Source of the DNA: Opitutia bacterium UBA953
GTDB taxonomy: Bacteria; Verrucomicrobiota; Verrucomicrobiia; Opitutales; UBA953
Assembly: GCA_002293125.1 (NCBI GenBank)
Contig: DBCR01000018.1
Coordinates: 22,592 to 86,591 of the forward strand
DNA length: 64,000 bases
Direction: 5' to 3'
Below are positions 53,660 through 63,172 of the stretch, piece after piece. The notes beneath the pieces are model-generated. The model did not search any database. It saw only the letters and a program-made list of their open reading frames with translations, and was not told the DNA's origin. Numbering within the stretch: the first letter of the stretch is position 1; every line of letters starts with the position of its first letter. The translations under genes were made by a program, and so were the position numbers.

Positions 53660-55348
53660 TCAGTCGCCGTCGGTAATAGCGCCTTCGGAGGCCGAGGACA
53701 CGAGCTTGGCGTATTTGGCGAGGGTCCCGCGCTTCTCTTTGCAAGGGGAAGCCTTCCAGGACTTCAGGCGATCCGCGATCTCTGCGGTCGGTACGTCCAG
53801 GTTGATCTCGTTCTTCTGCGAGTCGATCGTGATGGTGTCGCCGTTCTTCACGACCGCGAGCACGCCGCCGACGGCGGCCTCGGGGGTGATATGGCCGACC
53901 ACGAAGCCGTGGGAGCCGCCGGAGAAACGTCCGTCGGTGATGAGCGCGACGGTCTTGCCGAGGCCCTTGCCCATGACGGCGCTGGTGGGTCCGAGCATCT
54001 CGCGCATGCCAGGTCCGCCCTTGGGGCCTTCGTTGCGGATGACGATCACGTGGCCGTCCTTGACCTCGCCGTCGAGGATACCGCGAAGCGAGGCTTCTTC
54101 GGATTCATAGACGATGGCCTTGCCGGTGAAGGCGTTGCCTTCCTTGCCGGAGATCTTGGCGACGGAGCCTTCGGGGGCGAGGTTGCCGCGCAGGATGCGC
54201 AGGTGGCTGTCGGCCTTGATCGGATTGGAGAAGGGACGGACGACGTCCTGATCGGCGGCGTAACTGCCGACGTCCGCGAGGTTCTCGGCGACGGTCTTGC
54301 CGGTGACGGTCATGCAATGGCCGTGCAGGAGGCCCTTATCGAGGAGCATCTTGAGCAGCGGCTGCAGGCCGCCGATGCGGACGAAGTGGGCCATGTTGTA
54401 TTTACCGCTCGGCTTGAGGTCGGCGAGCACCGGCACGCGTCGGCCGACGCGCTCAAAATCCTCGAGGGTGAGTTTGATGCCCGCGGAATGGGCCATCGCG
54501 ATGAGGTGCAGTACGGCGTTCGTCGAACCACCGAGGGCGATGACGACGGTGATGGCGTTCTCGAACGCATCCTTGGAGAGGATGTCGGAAGGGCGGATGT
54601 TCTTCTTGATGAGTTCCAGCACCGCCTTGCCCGCGCGCTCGCAGTCCTCGAGCTTGGCTTTGGAATTAGCGAGCTGCGCAGAGCTGTCCGGCAGGCTGAG
54701 TCCGAGCGCTTCGATGGCGGAGGCCATGGTGTTCGCGGTATACATGCCGCCGCACGAGCCTTCGCCGGGGATGGAGCAGACTTCGATCTCCTTGAGCTCG
54801 CTTTCGCCGATCTGCTTGCCGGCGTGCTTGCCGACGGCTTCGAAGACGGTGACGATGTCGGCCGACTGGCCGCGGTGCAGTCCCGGGACAATCGTGCCGC
54901 CGTAGACAAAGACGGAAGGGCGGTTGAGGCGCGCCATGGCGATGGCACAGCCAGGCATGTTCTTGTCGCAACCGCCGATGGCGACGAGGCCGTCGAAGCC
55001 TTCGGCGCCGGTCACGGCTTCGATCGAGTCCGCGATGATCTCACGCGAGACCAGTGAGTAGCGCATGCCGGGGGTGCCCATCGAGATACCGTCCGAGACG
55101 GTGATGGTGCAGAAGATGACCGCCTTGCCGCCGGCCGCGTCGGCCCCTTTGACGGCTTCGTCTGCCAGTCGGTTGATGTGCATGTTGCAGGGGGTGACCA
55201 TCGACCAGGTCGAGGCGACGCCCACGACAGGCTTGGCAAAGTCGGCGTCGGTGAAGCCCACGGCCCGGAGCATGGCTCGGCTGGGGGCGCGGTCGGGGCC
55301 GTCTACGACGATCGCGGAGTGTTGGCGGCAGTGGTTGGCGTCGGTCAT
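53660..55348 (-). CDS. ilvD: Dihydroxy-acid dehydratase
   Basis: Iron-sulfur enzyme that dehydrates dihydroxy acids in isoleucine, valine and pantothenate synthesis. The 562-residue protein has the three cluster cysteines: TPCNMHIN, GCDKNMPGCAIAMARL and GSCGGMYTANTM. TDGRFSGGSHGFVVGHI near residue 475 holds the family active-site region. ATG at 55348 is used. It stands alone, with its own terminator, facing away from scpB. A 15-base palindrome in the shared upstream region may be an operator. Confidence 0.96.
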   Translation of the reverse strand: MTDANHCRQHSAIVVDGPDRAPSRAMLRAVGFTDADFAKPVVGVASTWSMVTPCNMHINRLADEAVKGADAAGGKAVIFCTITVSDGISMGTPGMRYSLVSREIIADSIEAVTGAEGFDGLVAIGGCDKNMPGCAIAMARLNRPSVFVYGGTIVPGLHRGQSADIVTVFEAVGKHAGKQIGESELKEIEVCSIPGEGSCGGMYTANTMASAIEALGLSLPDSSAQLANSKAKLEDCERAGKAVLELIKKNIRPSDILSKDAFENAITVVIALGGSTNAVLHLIAMAHSAGIKLTLEDFERVGRRVPVLADLKPSGKYNMAHFVRIGGLQPLLKMLLDKGLLHGHCMTVTGKTVAENLADVGSYAADQDVVRPFSNPIKADSHLRILRGNLAPEGSVAKISGKEGNAFTGKAIVYESEEASLRGILDGEVKDGHVIVIRNEGPKGGPGMREMLGPTSAVMGKGLGKTVALITDGRFSGGSHGFVVGHITPEAAVGGVLAVVKNGDTITIDSQKNEINLDVPTAEIADRLKSWKASPCKEKRGTLAKYAKLVSSASEGAITDGD

Positions 55349-55387
55349 GATAGGGGTGAAAAGTCTGCGGTTGTCAGTCGGTGAGCG

Positions 55388-55402
55388 CCTCTTAATAAGA
55401 GG
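55388..55402. promoter_or_regulatory. Palindrome in the ilvD-scpB intergenic region
   Basis: A 15-base perfect inverted repeat, cctctta-a-taagagg, lies 40 bases upstream of ilvD and 64 bases upstream of scpB. Such a symmetrical site could bind a dimeric regulator or overlap the -10 region of one gene. No regulator gene is adjacent. Confidence 0.35.
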
Positions 55403-55466
55403 GGCAGGGAGCGGACTGTGAACCGCCCCGTCGCTCCCGACAATCCGATTTAAGCCTCCCCGACCC

Positions 55467-56252
55467 GTGGAATTCAACCTCAAGAAAATCATCAAGGCCC
55501 TCCTGTTCTCGACCTCCGAGGCGGTGTCCATCAAGGACATCCAGAAGGTCGTGCAACGCTACCACGCCCAGGCGGCCGCCGAGCGCCAGCCTGACCTGCT
55601 CGAAGCAGCCGGCGAGCCCACGATCGTGCCCGCGGCTCAGCCCGTCCAAGAAGTCATCCAGGATATCATCGATCAGGTTCCTACTTTGCTCACGGCCACC
55701 CAGATTCGCGAAGCGGTCGACGCCCTCGAAGCTGAGATGCGCGACGCTAACGACGCCTGCCGCATCCTGCAGGGTCCCGAAGGGTTCCGTCTGGTGATCT
55801 CTCCGGCCTACGCCGACTGGGTCCGCCTCCTGCGCGGCGAGCCGCGCCCGCAGCGCCTCAGCCCCGCCTCGCTCGAGACGCTCTCGATCGTCGCCTATCG
55901 CCAGCCGGTCACCCGCTCAGAAATGGAAGCCATCCGCGGAGTCTCCGTCGATAGCGCCCTCAATCGTCTGCTCGAGCTCGAACTCGTCGCCGTCACTGGC
56001 CGCGCCGATCTGCCCGGTCGTCCGATCCAGTATGGCACGACGGACAAGTTCCTCGATTTCACCGGCCTGCGTTCGCTGGGCGAACTGCCCGCCTCCGACG
56101 TCCTGTCTCCCGCTCAGATTTCCGAATGGATCACCCGCGCGACCACCCCGGTCGCGGTCGGCGATGCCGAAGTCGGCCTGCCGCTCGAAGATCAGTCCTC
56201 CGCCGCCATCGCGACGGAGGCCCCGCCCGAAGACGAGAAGCCTGCCGAATGA
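55467..56252 (+). CDS. scpB: Segregation and condensation protein B (ScpB)
   Basis: Subunit of the SMC-ScpAB condensin that compacts the chromosome. The 261-residue protein carries paired winged-helix domains: FNLKKIIKALLFSTSEAVSI at the start and SPASLETLSIVAYRQPVTRSEMEAIRGV in the second domain. YGTTDKFLDFTGLRSLGELP is the typical end of the core, followed by an acidic tail. GTG start at 55467. An insertion near residues 28-60 lengthens the first domain. The stop overlaps the pheA ATG by 4 bases (atga). Confidence 0.92.
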   Translation: MEFNLKKIIKALLFSTSEAVSIKDIQKVVQRYHAQAAAERQPDLLEAAGEPTIVPAAQPVQEVIQDIIDQVPTLLTATQIREAVDALEAEMRDANDACRILQGPEGFRLVISPAYADWVRLLRGEPRPQRLSPASLETLSIVAYRQPVTRSEMEAIRGVSVDSALNRLLELELVAVTGRADLPGRPIQYGTTDKFLDFTGLRSLGELPASDVLSPAQISEWITRATTPVAVGDAEVGLPLEDQSSAAIATEAPPEDEKPAE

Positions 56253-57316
56253 GCCTGGAAGAGCACCGCCGCGAGGTCGATCGCATCGACCGCGAGATCC
56301 TCAAGCTGCTCGGTGAGCGCTTGCAGGTGGCCCGTGCGATCGGCGAAGCGAAGCTGAAGTCGGGTGCGCCGGTCTACGCTCCGCAGCGCGAAGAACAGCT
56401 CCTTCGCTCTATCACCGAAGCCGCGCCAGCGATTCCGGCCTCGGGACTCCGCGCGGTCTACCGCGAGATCATCTCCCTTTCCATCGGCGCCCAGATGGCC
56501 AATCCCGTCGCCTACCTCGGACCGGAAGGCTCCTTCACCCAGCAGGCCCAGATCCGCGCCTTCGGCACGAGCGTGCCGTCGCTCCCCCTCCGCGCCATCG
56601 GCGATATCTTCGCCGCGGTCGAATCCGGCGAAGCCTCCTACGGCGTCGTCCCGGTCGAGAACTCCACCGAAGGCGTCGTCAGCCACTCCCTCGACCTGCT
56701 TGCGGAATCCGATCTCAAGGTCGTGGCCCAGGTCACGCTCTCCGTCGAGCAGTGCCTCGTCGGCCAAGGCCCCCTCGATCAGGTGAAGAAGGTCCTCTCG
56801 AAGGACATCGCCCTCGCGCAATGCCGCGGCTGGCTCTCTCGTCACGTCCCGGGCGCCGCGCTCGTCGAGACCGACAGCACCGCCGCTGCCGTGGAGATCA
56901 TCGCCCGCGATCCGCAAGGTCAGGCCGCCGTCGCCTCCGCCACCGCCGCCGAATCGCGCGGCGTCCCCATCCTCGCCCGCGGCATCCAGGACCGCCGTGA
57001 CAACGCCACGCGATTCTTCGTCATCGCCAAGACGGCCAACACCGTCGGCGCCAAGGACGAGGTCACGAGCGTGGTGCTCACGCTCAAGCATGAGCCAGGC
57101 GCCCTGCAAGGCGCCCTCGCCGCTTTCTCCGACCGCGGCATCAACTTGATCCGCATCGAGTCCCGCCCAAGCCATCGTCGCGCTTGGGAGTATCTCTTCT
57201 TCATTGATTTCCCAGGTCACTGGGACACCGCGGCCGTGCAGGCCGCCGTCACCGAGCTCAAGGGTCGCTGCGAAGTGGTGAAGTGGCTGGGCAGCTATCC
57301 TCAATCCGCCGGATGA
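56249..57316 (+). CDS. pheA: Bifunctional chorismate mutase / prephenate dehydratase
   Basis: Makes phenylpyruvate from chorismate on the phenylalanine pathway. The 355 residues divide into an AroQ-type mutase (about 1-85; EVDRIDREILKLLGERLQVA), a dehydratase (about 85-270; YLGPEGSFTQQA, VPVENSTEGVVSHSLDLL, and the catalytic DNATRFFVI), and a C-terminal ACT domain (LKHEPGALQGALAAFSDRGI, IESRP) that gives Phe feedback control. It overlaps scpB and the MlaD-like gene by 4 bases each. Confidence 0.95.
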   Translation: MSLEEHRREVDRIDREILKLLGERLQVARAIGEAKLKSGAPVYAPQREEQLLRSITEAAPAIPASGLRAVYREIISLSIGAQMANPVAYLGPEGSFTQQAQIRAFGTSVPSLPLRAIGDIFAAVESGEASYGVVPVENSTEGVVSHSLDLLAESDLKVVAQVTLSVEQCLVGQGPLDQVKKVLSKDIALAQCRGWLSRHVPGAALVETDSTAAAVEIIARDPQGQAAVASATAAESRGVPILARGIQDRRDNATRFFVIAKTANTVGAKDEVTSVVLTLKHEPGALQGALAAFSDRGINLIRIESRPSHRRAWEYLFFIDFPGHWDTAAVQAAVTELKGRCEVVKWLGSYPQSAG

Positions 57317-58251
57317 GCCGACGCGCCCTAGGAGGCGTGATGCTGGCCGTCCTCGGCGTGGCCGTGCTTTGGTCGGGCTATTCCTGGTGGCGCGCTTGGT
57401 CCGCTCCGCTCATTCCCGTGGTCTTCCGTCCGGCTTTCTCCGTTGAAGGCATCTCTTCCGGTACGCCGGTCCGCGTGCAAGGCGTCACGGTGGGGCAGGT
57501 GAGTTCCATCGGCCTCGACGCCGATGCCGAAGGCCGCCTCCGTCCGGCGGTCAGGCTCGTCCTCGATCCGGCGACCTTGGAAGATCGCGGCTTCGCCGAC
57601 CGTCTGCGTGGCGATCGCCTACGGACCGAAGTCGCTCAGGGCCTCCGCGCCCGTCTCGTCGCGGTGAGCCCTGCTTCCGGCATGCTCCAGGTCGAATTGA
57701 TTTGGGATGCCGCCGCGGCGGCGCCGACGGAACCCTTGGCCGTCGACGAGATCCCTCCGCTCAGCAGTCATCTCCAGAGCAAGATCGTCGGGTTCGTCCA
57801 GCAACTGCAGGACCTCGCTGAAAAAGACCTGGTCGGTCTGGCGGCGGAGCTCGAGCGCGATTTGGACGGCTTCCACGATGCGACCGACCCCGAGCGGGCC
57901 GCCCGTTTCTCCGCGATGATCGTCCGGCGGACGGGCGCAGTCCTTGAAGCCACCGGCGACGGTAAGCTCGATGCCCAGGGCGCTCGGCTGATCGCCGTTT
58001 GTGCCCGACTGCGTGCAACGGTCGAGCAGGCTGACCGCAAGATGGACGACGAGACGCTGGCTCTCCTGCAGGTAAGCCTCGCCGACGCCGCCGCGGCTCT
58101 GGCCTCCTTCTCTGCTTCCCTCGAAAGTTCGCAGACCCGCATGAACGCCGCTTCGACTGAATTCTCCGAGCTCTTCCGCGCCGTCTCCGAGGCAGCCCGG
58201 ACGTGGTCCAAGAAGGCGGCCGGTCTGACCACGGAACCCCGCCCCCGCTGA
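57313..58251 (+). CDS. MlaD-like MCE-domain protein
   Basis: A 312-residue protein with one N-terminal membrane helix (VMLAVLGVAVLWSGYSWW) and a single MCE domain near residues 38-120, including FSVEGISSGTPVRVQGVTVGQVSSIGLD. A helical region follows. MCE proteins form hexameric tunnels for lipids between membranes, usually with an MlaE permease and MlaF ATPase; neither is in this window. Its ATG overlaps the pheA stop (atga). PqiB-like roles are possible, but only one MCE domain is visible. Confidence 0.8.
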   Translation: MSRRALGGVMLAVLGVAVLWSGYSWWRAWSAPLIPVVFRPAFSVEGISSGTPVRVQGVTVGQVSSIGLDADAEGRLRPAVRLVLDPATLEDRGFADRLRGDRLRTEVAQGLRARLVAVSPASGMLQVELIWDAAAAAPTEPLAVDEIPPLSSHLQSKIVGFVQQLQDLAEKDLVGLAAELERDLDGFHDATDPERAARFSAMIVRRTGAVLEATGDGKLDAQGARLIAVCARLRATVEQADRKMDDETLALLQVSLADAAAALASFSASLESSQTRMNAASTEFSELFRAVSEAARTWSKKAAGLTTEPRPR

Positions 58252-58307
58252 GGGAACAGGCTTGCGGCGGACCCCCGGAGCGGGGATAGGTTTGGGCCTT
58301 ACCAGCC

Positions 58308-59810
58308 ATGGCCGACCCGACCGACAAGATGGAATCCATCATCAACCTGTGCAAACGCCGCGGGTTCGTCTTCCCTTCCTCCGACATCTACGGCGGCTTC
58401 AACGGCTTCTTCGATTACGGCCCTCTCGGCGTCGAGCTGAAGAACAATATCAAGCAGGCCTGGTGGCAGGACTTCGTTCACCGCCGCGACGACATCGTCG
58501 GCCTCGACTCTTCGATCATCCATCACCCGACGACCTGGAAGGCCTCGGGGCACATCGATAATTTCACCGACCCGCTCGTCGACTGCAAGGAGTCGAAGAT
58601 GCGCTACCGTGCGGACCAGCTGTTCTTCGCTCCGGTGCGCGTCGCCGGCGAGACCATCGGCTACGTCTCCGTCCTTGAAGACGACGGCATGCAGGCCAAG
58701 GCCGACGAGATGGCGAATGACATGAAGCGCAAGCTCGCCAAGCAGGGCGCGCTTGAGGCGGTGGTACTCAAGGATTACACGGAGTCCACGGCCGAGGAGC
58801 ATGCGCTCATCCCTTCGCCTGCCACCGGCAAGCCGGGTTCGCTCACGCCGCCCCGCTCGTTCAACATGATGTTCCAGACTTACGTCGGCGCCATGCAGGA
58901 CGCGTCGGCTACCGCCTATCTCCGTCCGGAGACCGCGCAGGGCATCTTCATCAACTTCAAGAATGTCGTCGACACGGGCCGCGTTAAACTGCCTTTCGGT
59001 ATCGCCCAGATCGGCAAGGCTTTCCGCAACGAAATCAATCCGCGCAACTTCATCTTCCGCTCCCGTGAGTTCGAGCAGATGGAGATCGAATACTTCATCT
59101 CGCCGGATTCCGACTGGGCCACCGCCCATAAGGATTGGATCGAAGGCTGCCTGGCCTGGTTCGAATCCATCGGCATCCCGCGCGCCAAGCTCTCCCTCTA
59201 CCCGCACCCGACCGAGAAGCTTGCCCACTATTCGAAGGGCACGACGGACATCATGTTCGAGTTCCCCTTCGGCGTGCAGGAGCTCCAGGGCGTCGCCGCC
59301 CGCGGCGACTTCGACCTGACCCAGCATAGCAACGTCTCAGGCCAGAAGCTCGATTGGTTCGACGAAGTAGCCAAGGCCCGCTACATCCCGCACGTCATCG
59401 AGCCTTCCGTCGGCGTCGACCGCGTCTTCCTGGCCCTCCTCACTACGGCCTATCATGAGGACGAAATCGAAGGCGAGAAGCGCATCGTTCTCCGGCTGCC
59501 GGCCCGCATCGCCCCCTTTAAGGCCGCGATTTTCCCCCTCGTGAAGAACAAGCCCGAGCTCGTCGAGCGTGCCGAGGCCCTCTACCGCCGCCTAAAGAAG
59601 CGCCACAACGTTTTCTACGACGCCGCCGGGGCCATCGGCCGCCGCTACCGTCGCCAGGACGAGATCGGGACGCCTTACGGCATCACGATCGACTTCGAGA
59701 CCATCGAGAAGGGCGCCGGCGTCACGGTCCGCGACCGCGATACGCTGGAGCAGGTGCGCATGACCGAAGACGAGGTCGTCCGCTTCCTCGACGATAAGGT
59801 CAACGGCTGA
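58308..59810 (+). CDS. glyQS: Glycyl-tRNA synthetase, single-chain (alpha2) type
   Basis: Class II aminoacyl-tRNA synthetase for glycine. The 500-residue protein is of the dimeric type found in Gram-positives, archaea and eukaryotes rather than the alpha2beta2 GlyQ/GlyS type. Start region [17 protein letters not shown] appears here as [31 protein letters not shown] is motif 2-adjacent, [21 protein letters not shown] is motif 2, and [14 protein letters not shown] is motif 3. The anticodon-binding domain forms the last 110 residues. Its 3' end overlaps the convergent gene at 59800 by 11 bases. Confidence 0.95.
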   Translation: MADPTDKMESIINLCKRRGFVFPSSDIYGGFNGFFDYGPLGVELKNNIKQAWWQDFVHRRDDIVGLDSSIIHHPTTWKASGHIDNFTDPLVDCKESKMRYRADQLFFAPVRVAGETIGYVSVLEDDGMQAKADEMANDMKRKLAKQGALEAVVLKDYTESTAEEHALIPSPATGKPGSLTPPRSFNMMFQTYVGAMQDASATAYLRPETAQGIFINFKNVVDTGRVKLPFGIAQIGKAFRNEINPRNFIFRSREFEQMEIEYFISPDSDWATAHKDWIEGCLAWFESIGIPRAKLSLYPHPTEKLAHYSKGTTDIMFEFPFGVQELQGVAARGDFDLTQHSNVSGQKLDWFDEVAKARYIPHVIEPSVGVDRVFLALLTTAYHEDEIEGEKRIVLRLPARIAPFKAAIFPLVKNKPELVERAEALYRRLKKRHNVFYDAAGAIGRRYRRQDEIGTPYGITIDFETIEKGAGVTVRDRDTLEQVRMTEDEVVRFLDDKVNG

Positions 59811-61491
59811 CCTTCGCCGGGGCGCCCGCGAGTTCTTCCGCCAGCTTGGCGATGCGTCGCTTCCCGCAGAGGGAGGCGGCGATCGTCAGGTTGCGCAGGC
59901 CTTGCGGCAGGTGCGCGAGGTATTCCGGCCGGCCCTTCTTGTGGCCGAGGAAACCGTAGGCGCCGCAGGCCTGCAGGAGGCGCTGCGTCGCGGCGACGTG
60001 GAAGAGGTAGGAGAACTCATCGCTGGAACCCTTCCAGTCGGAGACTTCACGCGCATGGTCCTCGATCTCGATACGCCAAAGGTCCATGTCGTGGCGCGTG
60101 AGGTAAGGGTCGAAGGCGAGCGAGGCGAAGTCGTAGAACATGCAGCCGTGGCGGAGGCCCTGCAGGTCGATGAGCCAGGCGGAATCATCGCGCACCATGA
60201 TGTTCTGCGACTGGAAGTCGCGATGGATCGTGACGACAGGCTGGCCCATGAGTTCTTTGGCGAGTGAGGCCATCTCATCGGTGATGGCCCGGTCGGGCTT
60301 GCGGCCGCCGAGCGCGTTGTCCTGGAAATATTGGCGCTCCCATTGGTAGAGGTTTGGACCGAACGCCTCCATCAACGTGACGCCGGAACCGGCGAACGCG
60401 TCGACGCCGAGGCGATGGATGCCGGCCACCTGTTCGAGGGCCGAGGCGACGGGCGCCCACGGGAATTCGGGACCCTGGGCGAGGGAGCAGAGGTCGGCGT
60501 CACCGAGGTCTTCGAGGATGAGCACGCCTGCGGCCTTGTCTTCGGCGAGCACCTGCGGGACCTGGACGCCGATCTTGTCGCGCAGCACGCCCGCGATGGC
60601 GCCATAGAGCTGGTTCTCCGCGCGCGAATCATCGTAGACGCATAGCACGGAGGACTCGCCGGAGGCGTTGCGCATGCGGTGGAACTTGCGGCCGGAGCCC
60701 CCCTTGAGGACTTCACCGCCGCCGGTCAGTTCGTAGCCATAAGCCTTGGCGGCGTCGGCGCCAGAGATGGCCCCACGTACGGGCTTTTCGTGCTCGGCCT
60801 TCACGGCCTGATATTCTTCGACGGTGCCGAGGTCATGCCAGCTGGCGGAAGCATCGAGGAAACCTTGGATGCTGTTGGGTTCGGCTTGGAGGCGGCGGAG
60901 GAAATGTTCGACCAGCGATTCGATCGTCGCGGGAACGCCTTGGACGAAGGCCTTGGTGACGACGCAGATACCGGCGTACTGGTAGGAGGGGTCGGCCTTG
61001 CCGAGGCGGTCGCGCATATCGGTCACGAAACCTTCGTCGGTGATGCGGACGTTACGGTTCGGGCCCTGTTCACGGACGACCAGCGTCGCGGCGCCGCCAT
61101 TGGCGAGGTGGTGCGCGTAGGCGGCGGCGATGTCGCAGCCAGAGAGGATGTCGCCATTCCAGAGGATGAGGTCCTTATCGTCCTCGCCGAGCAGGCCGGC
61201 GATGTTCGCGAGGCCGCCGCCGGTCTCGAGCAGCACGGGCTCATGCACGAGCTTCACTTCGGCGTCGCCGAAGCGACCAGAGGGGAAGGCGAGCGCCCAG
61301 GCTTCGGGGCAGTGGTGCGTGTTGATGATGAAACGGCGCGTGCCCGCGGCATGGAGCTTGTCCATGGCTTGGGCGATCATCGGCCGTCCGCCGATCGGGA
61401 GCAGCGGCTTGGGGCAGTTTTCGGTGAGCGGACGCAGGCGCGTGCCGAGGCCGGCTCCGAGGAGAAAGGCGGTGCGAGGGAAGTCAGACAT
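59800..61491 (-). CDS. Fused sugar-1-phosphate nucleotidyltransferase and sugar kinase (MurU-AmgK-like)
   Basis: A 563-residue two-domain protein. Residues 1 to about 235 form a nucleotidyltransferase with [22 protein letters not shown] and the NGDIL metal site. From about 255 onward is an aminoglycoside-phosphotransferase-type kinase with [12 protein letters not shown] (catalytic HxD...N) and [19 protein letters not shown] (metal-binding DxQG-like). In Pseudomonas the separate MurU and AmgK enzymes turn N-acetylmuramic acid into UDP-MurNAc for wall recycling; the pairing here fits a fused version. Substrate is inferred, not shown. It overlaps the fur-like gene by 8 bases upstream. Confidence 0.78.
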   Translation of the reverse strand: MSDFPRTAFLLGAGLGTRLRPLTENCPKPLLPIGGRPMIAQAMDKLHAAGTRRFIINTHHCPEAWALAFPSGRFGDAEVKLVHEPVLLETGGGLANIAGLLGEDDKDLILWNGDILSGCDIAAAYAHHLANGGAATLVVREQGPNRNVRITDEGFVTDMRDRLGKADPSYQYAGICVVTKAFVQGVPATIESLVEHFLRRLQAEPNSIQGFLDASASWHDLGTVEEYQAVKAEHEKPVRGAISGADAAKAYGYELTGGGEVLKGGSGRKFHRMRNASGESSVLCVYDDSRAENQLYGAIAGVLRDKIGVQVPQVLAEDKAAGVLILEDLGDADLCSLAQGPEFPWAPVASALEQVAGIHRLGVDAFAGSGVTLMEAFGPNLYQWERQYFQDNALGGRKPDRAITDEMASLAKELMGQPVVTIHRDFQSQNIMVRDDSAWLIDLQGLRHGCMFYDFASLAFDPYLTRHDMDLWRIEIEDHAREVSDWKGSSDEFSYLFHVAATQRLLQACGAYGFLGHKKGRPEYLAHLPQGLRNLTIAASLCGKRRIAKLAEELAGAPAKVSR

Positions 61492-61960
61492 GGGAAGATT
61501 GGGTGCAGGCCGGGCAGATGCCGTAGATCTCCATGATATGGGTCAGTTCGGCATAGCCCTTGGTACGGGCGGCGGCTTCGAGGCGGGAGGTGTCGCAACC
61601 GGGCAGTCGGTCGATCCGACCACAACGACGGCAGATGACATGGTGATGGTGGTGCCCGGGTGAGACGAGGGCGTAGAGGCTGCGGCCTCGCTCGAGCGGG
61701 TGTCGCTGGACGATCCCGGCGTCGTCCATGGCGCCGAGGCTGCGGTAGACCGTGACGAGGTCCAGCTTGTCGTCGCCGGCTGCTTCATGGACCTGTTCTG
61801 CGCTGAGGGGGTGCTTGGCCGCCGCGAGTACCTTGAGCATGACCAACCGAGGGGACGTAACCCGCATGGCTTTCTCCTTCATGCGGAGGACGGCCGCTTC
61901 GATGCGACCATCGGAGCCCTCCCCGCAGCATCCTTCCTCATGGCGGTTGCCTTGGGACAT
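61484..61960 (-). CDS. Fur-family transcriptional regulator
   Basis: A 158-residue metal-responsive repressor. The winged helix covers VTSPRLVMLKVLAAAKHPLSAEQVHEAA and LDLVTVYRSLGAMDDAGIV. The dimer domain has a His run followed by two CxxC pairs (ICRRCG and ICPAC), the structural zinc site. An unusual N-terminal leader contains HEEGCCGEG. Whether it responds to iron, zinc or peroxide cannot be told. Its 3' end overlaps the nucleotidyltransferase-kinase gene by 8 bases, so the two are likely co-transcribed. It diverges from metX across 87 bases. Confidence 0.9.
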   Translation of the reverse strand: MSQGNRHEEGCCGEGSDGRIEAAVLRMKEKAMRVTSPRLVMLKVLAAAKHPLSAEQVHEAAGDDKLDLVTVYRSLGAMDDAGIVQRHPLERGRSLYALVSPGHHHHHVICRRCGRIDRLPGCDTSRLEAAARTKGYAELTHIMEIYGICPACTQSSHV

Positions 61961-62047
61961 GTCCCGTAGGTTTGGGGTCGTTTATGACGAGGCAACAACG
62001 AATGGCCACTTGCCTCCCGCCCGGGTCTGGTTTGGCTGGATGAGTCC

Positions 62048-63172
62048 ATGTCCGACCGTCCGGCTAATCCGACCTCCGCTCGCGAGCTCTGCCCGGTCTC
62101 GTTCCGTGACTTTGTCTCGTCCGAGCCGTTCAAGCTCGAGTTGGGCGGCGAACTACCGTCCTTGACGCTCCGCTATGAGACCTACGGAACCCTGCTGCCT
62201 GACAAATCGAACGCGATCCTGGTCCCCCATGCCCTGAGCGGAGACCATCATGTGGCCGGACGCTACTCGGCCGAGGACCGCAAGCCGGGCTGGTGGGATT
62301 GCTTCGTCGGGCCAGGCAAGGCCATCGACACCGACCGCTTCTTCGTCATCGGCGTGAATTGTATCGGCGGCTGCCGCGGTTCGACCGGGCCGCTCTCGAC
62401 CGACCCTCGCACGGGTAAGCCTTACGGCGGTTATTTCCCGGAGATCACCCTTGGCGACATCGTCCGCGCCCAGCGCTTGTTGGTCCGTCACCTCGGCGTC
62501 GCCAAGCTCCATGCCGTCGTCGGCGGCTCGATGGGTGGCATGCAGGCACTCATCTGGTGCGCCGACTACCAGGCCGAGGTCGGCCGCATCGCGGTGCTTG
62601 CCGCTGGCCTGAGCCAGTCGCCCATGGCGATCGCGCTTAACGCCGTCTCGCGTGCCTGCGTGGAGCGCGACCCGCATTTCCGCGGCGGTCATTACGCCCC
62701 CGGCGAAGGGCCTGACTCAGGCTTGGCTGTCGGCCGCATGATCGCGCACATCAGCTACCTTTCTTCCGCATCGTTTGAGCAGAAGTTCGGTCGCGCCAAG
62801 GTTCCGGGCGCCGGCGCCGGCGATGCCGTGCACTGGCAGGTCGAAAGCTACCTCGAACATCAGGGCAGTTCGTTCGTCCGGCGCTTCGATGCCAATAGCT
62901 GGCTGCGCATCACCCGCGCCGTCGACCGCTTTGACATGACCGCGCGCGCTTCCTCTGGCACGCTCTTCGCGCAGGACGGCCCGGATGTACTCGCGATCGG
63001 TTTCTCGAGTGACTGGCTCTATCCGACCAGTGAGCTGCGTATGCTCCTCGCCGCGGCTACCGCGGTCGGCGTCAATGCGGCCTATCATGAGGTCGTGACG
63101 GATGCCGGCCACGACGGCTTCCTCTTGCCCGACACCGGGCTGACCGTTCGCCTGCACGCCTTCCTGGGCTGA
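62048..63172 (+). CDS. metX: Homoserine O-acetyltransferase
   Basis: Alpha/beta hydrolase that acetylates homoserine for methionine synthesis. The 374-residue protein has LRYETYGTL, HALSGDHHVAG, the nucleophile elbow GGSMGGMQAL (S161) and the C-terminal VTDAGHDGFLL with the catalytic His. Some family members use succinyl-CoA, so the acyl donor is probable, not certain. The 87-base leader shows no SAM riboswitch. No methyltransferase or MetW partner gene is adjacent. Confidence 0.92.
   Translation: MSDRPANPTSARELCPVSFRDFVSSEPFKLELGGELPSLTLRYETYGTLLPDKSNAILVPHALSGDHHVAGRYSAEDRKPGWWDCFVGPGKAIDTDRFFVIGVNCIGGCRGSTGPLSTDPRTGKPYGGYFPEITLGDIVRAQRLLVRHLGVAKLHAVVGGSMGGMQALIWCADYQAEVGRIAVLAAGLSQSPMAIALNAVSRACVERDPHFRGGHYAPGEGPDSGLAVGRMIAHISYLSSASFEQKFGRAKVPGAGAGDAVHWQVESYLEHQGSSFVRRFDANSWLRITRAVDRFDMTARASSGTLFAQDGPDVLAIGFSSDWLYPTSELRMLLAAATAVGVNAAYHEVVTDAGHDGFLLPDTGLTVRLHAFLG

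Noticed and set aside
61961..62047. SAM riboswitch ahead of metX
   Set aside because: The 87-base leader shows no SAM-I or SAM-II type helices by eye and no terminator.
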